From: Coemansia sp. RSA 922
Taxonomy: Eukaryota > Kickxellomycota > Kickxellomycetes > Kickxellales > Kickxellaceae
Reading direction: 5' to 3'
Assembly (NCBI GenBank): GCA_027577415.1
Contig: JANBQS010000879.1
Coordinates: forward strand, 1 to 10,942
Length of the DNA stretch: 10,942 bases
How positions within the stretch are numbered: the first letter of the stretch is position 1; each line of letters starts with the position of its first letter. A model generated the notes under the pieces. It made no database searches. It worked only from the letters and a program-made list of their open reading frames with translations, and was not told the origin of the DNA. Shown one piece after another: positions 6,706-10,942 of the stretch. A program made the translations under genes and the position numbers.

Positions 6706-8121
6706 TTAGCTCTTACAACAGCTACCAGCGGCTGAACCGCAGGCAGTTGAGCCACAGTCGGTGGAACCACAGACATCGGCAGCCTTCTTTGCCTTTTCTC
6801 TCTGCCTAGTTGCCATCGCGCTAAAGTAGTTTGGTGTCCAGGGTCCCAGCGACTCGAATGCGTAAAAGTCCATCGGATACACGTCTTGCCAGTCCACCGC
6901 ATCCAGCGCAACATTGGCCTCATAGGGCGTCAGCAAGGGCTTGGGGAAGGCATATCCCCAGTCAATCGAGAGTCTCGGACATGCCACTTGCACCCAGCAG
7001 TCGACATCGGGAAACTGCGCCAGCTTTTGCGGGAATATCTCCGACAACAGCACCACCTCGTATGCGATCCCGCGCTTGACCAAGCGCTCTTGTAGCTCCT
7101 CGAGAACCTTGGGATTACCCTGTCGACCCAAAGTGCCTAGAATCAGTCCAAACTTCTTTGCCTTTTTAGCCGTGGCAATGGCGCTCTGTCGGAGCGAGTG
7201 CATTTCGTCGTGGCTGTATCGCTCGCGCGTAAACTTTTTGCCATACGGATCATACGCATAGGCTGGGATGAGTGGATTGTGAATCATAATGGACTCGAGG
7301 TGAAAGCGTCCGTCGCCCAGATACACGATCACGTCAATATCAGTGAGCCGAGGAGAAGTGCATCCAAGCAATTCGCCAGGAGACAGAGGCTTGGCTTGTG
7401 GAATCATCACTGGATACTTTTCTTCTAAAACGTGCTTGCACGTCTGCAGCGCCGTGACAAACTGGATGACGCCGACCAGGGCGATACGAGTCCCAGCCTC
7501 AAAGTTCTTTTCGACTGTACGAACAAAGTGCTCAGTATCGATTCCAATATCGACAAACACGTACATGGTCTTAATCGTAGTAACATTGACTGGTACTAGG
7601 CAGCTGTGACCGTAGTGTACCATGAAATCGCATCCCAGCGCCACCGCAGAAAAATCATCCACACAACAAGCACCGTAGGTAACATCGCCCATGATTACTA
7701 CTTCGACTCCGCCAAACGTCTCGAGAATATCGGCAATGGTACAGGCAAATATCATGAGACCCTCGGGAAACTGAACCGCAACGCGCGTCGCGGCCAGTCG
7801 CCGGATCTGCCAGATGGTCTTGTGGATCTCAAAGTTGTAGTTGCTGGGCAACAGGCTGATAGCTTGGTTTAGCCTCGCGTCTTCCAGAATATCTGTTGGC
7901 ACTTGGCTGGCGCTCTCACTCTGTCGAGCACCAGTGCCGCTGGACTTTTTGGGATCGCTTTTGCGCTCTACCATGGCTAGCGAGTCCTCTATAGAAATTT
8001 CGCCTTGTGCTGCTACTGTCGAACTCTTGCCTTTGCTCCGGCCAACGAAGCGGCGACGCGGCTTACTCGACCGACTATTTTCCAAATCGACCTCTGTCGG
8101 TCCACTATTGTTGTCCGCCAT
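6706..8121 (-). CDS. DPH1: diphthamide synthase subunit DPH1 (2-(3-amino-3-carboxypropyl)histidine synthase)
   Basis: The 471-residue single-exon protein matches DPH1 throughout: [74 protein letters not shown] and [18 protein letters not shown]1 with DPH2 uses a non-canonical radical-SAM [4Fe-4S] cluster to move the aminocarboxypropyl group of S-adenosylmethionine to the target histidine of eEF2. By position the cluster cysteines are C152, C254 and C381, and all are present. Residues 1-75 are a basic, low-complexity extension. The protein is somewhat longer than human DPH1 (about 443 residues). An unusual C-terminal tail, residues 451-469, has five cysteines in CGST-type repeats. The ATG at 8121 is the first in frame after an AT-rich promoter shared divergently with the LPMO gene. 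Confidence 0.96.
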   Translation of the reverse strand: MADNNSGPTEVDLENSRSSKPRRRFVGRSKGKSSTVAAQGEISIEDSLAMVERKSDPKKSSGTGARQSESASQVPTDILEDARLNQAISLLPSNYNFEIHKTIWQIRRLAATRVAVQFPEGLMIFACTIADILETFGGVEVVIMGDVTYGACCVDDFSAVALGCDFMVHYGHSCLVPVNVTTIKTMYVFVDIGIDTEHFVRTVEKNFEAGTRIALVGVIQFVTALQTCKHVLEEKYPVMIPQAKPLSPGELLGCTSPRLTDIDVIVYLGDGRFHLESIMIHNPLIPAYAYDPYGKKFTRERYSHDEMHSLRQSAIATAKKAKKFGLILGTLGRQGNPKVLEELQERLVKRGIAYEVVLLSEIFPQKLAQFPDVDCWVQVACPRLSIDWGYAFPKPLLTPYEANVALDAVDWQDVYPMDFYAFESLGPWTPNYFSAMATRQREKAKKAADVCGSTDCGSTACGSAAGSCCKS

Positions 8122-8201
8122 TTGTATACAAAAAATAATTAAAGGATAAATGCGATAGAAATTTCAAGCCGTTTGAAATAGCCAAGAATACTTTTTTTTA
8201 T

Positions 8202-8209
8202 TTTGGCGC
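8202..8209 (+). promoter_or_regulatory. E2F-type motif, copy 1
   Basis: The sequence is TTTGGCGC, which fits the E2F consensus TTTSSCGC. It lies 81 bases upstream of the DPH1 start. The identical string recurs at 8380-8387. Binding is not shown. Confidence 0.25.
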
Positions 8210-8375
8210 GATCATCTTTGCCGCTCCTTCAGTTTAATTAAGAAATCTAATTTGGGAAAATCAGAAAAAGTTGGGACAGACACGTTCAGCATCAAGATCA
8301 AAAGACACTACTAACCAAAGAGAAAACAAGGGCTTGAGCATATTATTTTTTAATTGCAAGAGTTTTCTTTTTACA

Positions 8376-8442
8376 CACTTTTGGCGCAGTCACAGGCCTA
8401 AAGCTATTCGGTCAACATGAATAATATTTAATGCCAAAAGTG
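8376..8442. repeat. 10-bp perfect inverted repeat
   Basis: The arms are 8376-8385 and 8433-8442, separated by 47 bases. The repeat lies between two divergent genes. It could be a paired binding site for a dimeric regulator or a weak hairpin. Confidence 0.6.
8380..8387 (+). promoter_or_regulatory. E2F-type motif, copy 2, inside an inverted repeat
   Basis: This is a second exact TTTGGCGC. Here its left part belongs to the 10-bp arm cacttttggc (8376-8385), whose reverse complement gccaaaagtg lies at 8433-8442. This is direct sequence observation; the factor is inferred. Confidence 0.25.
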
Positions 8443-8696
8443 GCTGACGCCTCCTACGTCGACCCAATTAAACGTGTCTCCACATATGCTGATGTGTGGC
8501 TCATTCACTAGAGACAGGGACCTGTGTGGTGGTGGTTCATATGTGTGCCAAGTGTATCTAGTGTATTAATTGTTAGGGGAAAAAATGCATTCCATGTCCT
8601 GCCTGAGGACCCCTCTTTTTTTGATGACAATCTTCCCGTCTTGTTCTTTATAGACAAACTTTTTTTACATTATTGGCAGTAGCTTTAAAAAAGAAG

Positions 8697-9494
8697 ATGC
8701 GCAGTGTCAAGTATACATTACTATTGTTGTTAGTGGATCTATCTCTGGCACATATGGCCCTAATCAGCCCATGTCCTCGATACAATGCCCGTGGCTTAAA
8801 CTGTCCAGAAATACCTCAAGGTGAAGAGCCGGATTGGACTCAGATAAAGCCTATAGGAAAATCAGGTGAGGCATACTACCCTCTGTGCAAGCACACTACT
8901 CCGACAGTGACTCCCAGTGCCGTATGGACTCCTGGACAAACAGTTAAAGTACAATTCCAAGGTTCAGCATCTCATAGTGGTGGCCATGGAGAGTTTTCAA
9001 TATCATACGATAACGCTACAACATTTGTTGTCGTGCACCAAGAACTAAAGTATATGTTTGTTGATGGGCCATCACTATTATCAAACAAGCCAACCAAGAT
9101 GGAGTATTCGATAACGCTTCCCGAGTCTCTGCCTGGAGCAAATCATGCTGTATTTGCATGGACTTGGGTTAATGCCTCGGGAAACAGAGAGTTTTATATG
9201 AATTGCGCTGACATTAAAATAAGTGGCAGACCGGGGTCATTTACAGGTAGAAGGATGACGGTGGCAAACTACGGTCCAGATACGCCGGTTATTCCAGAGT
9301 TTTATGGATATTACAATACGGGTATAAACTACTACATCAACTCGCATAATGTGACTGTTATCGGCTATGGCAGCGACGAGTTTGAAGATTTGACGTATGT
9401 CGCAAACAAGAGCAATAACAATAGCGACGACACATATAATGATGACAACTTTCATAGGACCAGTATAATGCATCCAGGTCCATACAAACGCTGA
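8697..9494 (+). CDS. secreted AA11-like lytic polysaccharide monooxygenase (chitin-type)
   Basis: From the ATG at 8697 the protein has 265 residues. A signal peptide (1-18, five consecutive leucines, ending SLA) leaves His19 as mature residue 1, as copper LPMOs require. H93 supplies the second histidine of the brace and Y167 in GNREFYMNC the axial position. AVFAWTWVNASGNREFYMNC is the AA11 signature region. Such enzymes cleave chitin oxidatively outside the cell with O2 or H2O2 and an electron donor. Cysteines are C26, C36, C64 and C170. Two positions that are usually cysteine in AA11 relatives appear as G98 and M120. N-glycosylation sites are N106, N159, N218, N237 and N241. The tail after about 225 is Asn/Asp-rich with no anchor or binding module. 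The frame extends 24 bases upstream only from a TTG, so the ATG is the start. No intron. Confidence 0.88.
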   Translation: MRSVKYTLLLLLVDLSLAHMALISPCPRYNARGLNCPEIPQGEEPDWTQIKPIGKSGEAYYPLCKHTTPTVTPSAVWTPGQTVKVQFQGSASHSGGHGEFSISYDNATTFVVVHQELKYMFVDGPSLLSNKPTKMEYSITLPESLPGANHAVFAWTWVNASGNREFYMNCADIKISGRPGSFTGRRMTVANYGPDTPVIPEFYGYYNTGINYYINSHNVTVIGYGSDEFEDLTYVANKSNNNSDDTYNDDNFHRTSIMHPGPYKR

Positions 9495-9533
9495 AAAGGA
9501 AACAACTGACGGATCGTTCGCCTCGCTGATCTC

Positions 9534-10536
9534 TCAGCTGCATAGCTCGACAATGTCCACTACTTTAACTGCGCACTTGACATCGCAGGTTGTCGCCACT
9601 GCGTAGACGTAGTTGTTGTTATCGCCAAGCGTACCCATGATAAAATTGAGCTGCACAAACTCTCCGTTGACTCGTACTCTAGAGCTTGACTCGGGCAAGG
9701 GCAGCTCTACGCAAACCTGGCACAAGTCAATTGCTGCAATTCCAGTACCAATAGCCTTGACGTACGCCTCCTTTATCGTCCAAATGCGATAAAAGTCGAA
9801 AAGCTTTTGTCCACTCTGACTTGCAAGGTAATTTATCTCATCGGCGGATAGCTACAAATTCATGTACAATACCAATATTACTATTAGTAATAGAAATATA
9901 TCGGCTCATATCCACACTTTTAAATGTAGTACATACCTGGAGTGAGAATTCGTTGATATACTCATCATCTGTCATGTTATGAGGGAGATACACGTGTGCA
10001 ACATCTACGCCGATAATTCCCAAAGTCGTAGTGCCTGCCAACACCCAGCCATCATCGTGAGATATGTTAAAGTCAGAAACGCCAGGATATAGTTTCTTGC
10101 CCAAACTGCTCAAGGATGGCTTGCTCCCATTTGTGCTCCCATTTGTACTCTCCGATATTACGTTGTTGTCATTGCCAAGTAACTTTGCTGACATCGCTGT
10201 TGTATGCTCGGACAGATTTGGCGAGGCCTGTAATAGCTTGCGTACGAGGATGCGACCCAAAGAGAAGCGCAGAGCATCGTTTGCCCTATGAAACTTGCTA
10301 GCTCTCTGTCGCTCTGTTGCAGATAGGCCTGTGGCAAGATTTGTCAACAATACCAATTTCTAAAAAAAAATATATATATATGTGACACATATCTTAGCGT
10401 GATGAACTTGCGTGTGCTTCACTTAGTCTAGATAATTGAAGAGCATATGTACCTGTTCTTTGTTGTATACGTCATTGTCTTGAGAGATAGTGTCTAGAGC
10501 GGACTCGCAGCACACGGCCCAAACAATAGCGCTCAT
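9534..10536 (-). CDS. 4'-phosphopantetheinyl transferase (Sfp/AASDHPPT type), three exons
   Basis: Three exons join in phase 0: 10453-10536, 9937-10359 and 9534-9851, giving 274 residues. Introns are CAG|GTACAT...TTTTTTTAG and CAG|GTATGT...TTGTAG, both GT-AG. Motifs are ATERQRASKFHRANDALRFSLGR (residues 42-64), the FNISH motif (125-129), GVDVA (145-149) with metal-binding D147, and WTIKEAYVKAIGTG (193-206) with catalytic-type E197 and K201. The enzyme moves 4'-phosphopantetheine from CoA to the serine of acyl or peptidyl carrier proteins and fungal aminoadipate reductase. A149 replaces the second acidic residue of Sfp; to my knowledge human-type enzymes also lack it. Residues 91-114 are a polar insert with a small tandem repeat. 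The first ATG is 10536; the longer open frame upstream has no ATG and is hydrophobic. Convergent with the LPMO gene, 39 bp apart. Confidence 0.92.
10123..10146. repeat. 12-bp perfect tandem duplication inside the PPTase coding region
   Basis: The unit gctcccatttgt occurs twice without a gap. In the minus-strand protein it produces a repeated S-T-N-G within the polar insert, at about residues 99-107. It is a multiple of three, so the frame is kept. Confidence 0.9.
10361..10392. repeat. A-run, TA microsatellite and 15-bp palindrome in PPTase intron 1
   Basis: Directly inside the acceptor of intron 1 lie a nine-A run (a minus-strand polypyrimidine tract) and a five-unit TA repeat. The repeat runs into atatgtgacacatat (10378-10392), which has 7-bp arms around one base. 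Such sequence is prone to length change. The T run on the minus strand helps define the acceptor. Confidence 0.7.
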
Positions 10537-10867
10537 TATCAATAAAACAAAAACAAAGATATGAGTATATGAGTATATGCCAAGTAGGCAATGTGTCAGG
10601 TCGTAACTCACTTTTAGAGACTAGGGTGTAAAATTTTATCAAGTGAAGTATGGTTGATGGCATTTAGTTATGATGACAACATGCCATGCGCTCAAGCTCA
10701 ATAAATAGTTATCAACGACTCGCAAAAAAAATTGTGAATCATGTTGTCATTTGGCGAGCAACTTGTTTTTTTGCATGAGCATTGTTTTCAATTGTCTTAT
10801 TTTTATACTGTCGTATTGATTGAAATTGTCAGCTACAGCCGCTCAATGGCTTTCCCCCCATAGAGTC
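10537..10867. promoter_or_regulatory. PPTase promoter region and 3' flank of the right-edge gene
   Basis: These 331 bases lie between the PPTase ATG and the stop of the next minus-strand gene. They contain an 8-bp tandem repeat (atatgagt, about 10559-10579), an 11-bp perfect inverted repeat and an AT-rich stretch with short T and A runs. There is no additional gene. Both neighbours run on the minus strand, so this should hold the terminator of one and the promoter of the other. Confidence 0.5.
10673..10750. repeat. 11-bp perfect inverted repeat upstream of the PPTase
   Basis: The arms are atgacaacatg (10673-10683) and catgttgtcat (10740-10750), with 56 bases between them. They lie 137-214 bases upstream of the PPTase start. 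A paired regulator site is possible, as is chance. Confidence 0.6.
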
Positions 10868-10942
10868 CTAGTTGTAGCAGCCGGCTTCCTTTGGAGTCTC
10901 GCCCGGAGCAAAGATGGGCAAAACGGCCTTGTACATAGCGTA
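10868..10942 (-). CDS. C-terminal end of an unidentified gene, cut by the window edge
   Basis: Reading the minus strand in from the right edge gives 24 codons and a TAG at 10868-10870. The peptide ends PIFAPGETPKEAGCYN, which has convincing coding character (codons GCC, CTC-like and GGC, no low complexity). It is too short for me to name a family. It runs in the same direction as the PPTase, about 330 bases upstream of it. Confidence 0.6.
   Translation of the reverse strand, partial: YAMYKAVLPIFAPGETPKEAGCYN

Larger units (their letters stand above)
8122..8696. promoter_or_regulatory. divergent DPH1 / LPMO promoter region
   Basis: These 575 bases separate the two start codons. They contain two same-strand copies of ttttggcgc, a 10-bp inverted repeat (8376-8385 with 8433-8442), an 8-bp inverted repeat around CATATG (8481-8488 with 8538-8545) and a TATA-like tctttatag at about 8644-8652. 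From there to the LPMO ATG the sequence is T-rich. I found no RNA gene. Regulatory function is inferred from position. Confidence 0.5.

Noticed and set aside
8603..8627. C/D snoRNA-like boxes (CTGA and TTGATGA) upstream of the LPMO gene
   Set aside because: The boxes are in the wrong order, with no terminal stem and no downstream D box.
9237..9543. Minus-strand ORFs antisense to the LPMO C-terminus
   Set aside because: They are short, lack family features, and the LPMO reading is well supported on the other strand.
10423..10611. Longer open frame upstream of PPTase exon 1
   Set aside because: It begins at a GTG rather than an ATG and adds a hydrophobic stretch unlike cytosolic PPTases. It also runs through the CAG|GTACAT donor at its other end.
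1..10942. CRISPR array, tRNA, rRNA or intact transposon
   Set aside because: I looked for regularly spaced repeats, T-loop GTTCRA-type strings, rRNA-like blocks and transposase or reverse transcriptase motifs on both strands and found none.

Overview
The window reads as nuclear DNA of an early-diverging fungus, most likely a Kickxellales-type (Coemansia-like) genome. The signs are compact genes with few, short introns (donors GTATGT and GTACAT), pyrimidine-rich leaders in front of start codons, and a long F-box-like protein whose opening (SLSPFQTLPMLIVE) belongs to a family I associate with that order. A secreted chitin-type LPMO of the zygomycete kind sits next to ordinary eukaryotic housekeeping genes. 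The placement is inference; no rRNA or marker gene is present.

Layout, left to right. Bases 1-1700 are a low-density zone. It holds short coding-like fragments, a Met-less minus-strand frame with two SUMO-interaction-like motifs (780-1391), and an AT-rich stretch with a 32-bp direct repeat. Then come a 627-residue F-box-like/LRR-like protein (minus, 1701-3584), the RNA polymerase II subunit RPB4 (plus, 3835-4266) divergent from it, a possible 55-residue small ORF (4318-4485), a one-intron RING-H2 ubiquitin ligase (plus, 4667-5409), a tetraspanin (plus, 5841-6626), diphthamide synthase subunit DPH1 (minus, 6706-8121) convergent with the tetraspanin, an AA11-like LPMO (plus, 8697-9494), a three-exon 4'-phosphopantetheinyl transferase (minus, 9534-10536) convergent with the LPMO, and the last 24 residues of an unidentified minus-strand gene at the right edge (10868-10942).

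The genes do not form a pathway or a recognisable cluster. They are transcription (RPB4), translation-factor modification (DPH1), carrier-protein activation (PPTase), protein turnover (RING and F-box-like), membrane organisation (tetraspanin) and extracellular polysaccharide attack (LPMO). Two tail-to-tail pairs have very short gaps (79 and 39 bp), so their 3' ends probably overlap. I found no CRISPR array, no rRNA, no tRNA and no intact transposon. I do not see a clear new multi-gene system. The points most worth a second look are the paired loss of two cysteines in the LPMO, the tandem-SIM frame, the Cys-rich tail on DPH1, the Cys-bearing acidic insert in the F-box-like protein and the probable GC-AG intron in the RING gene.
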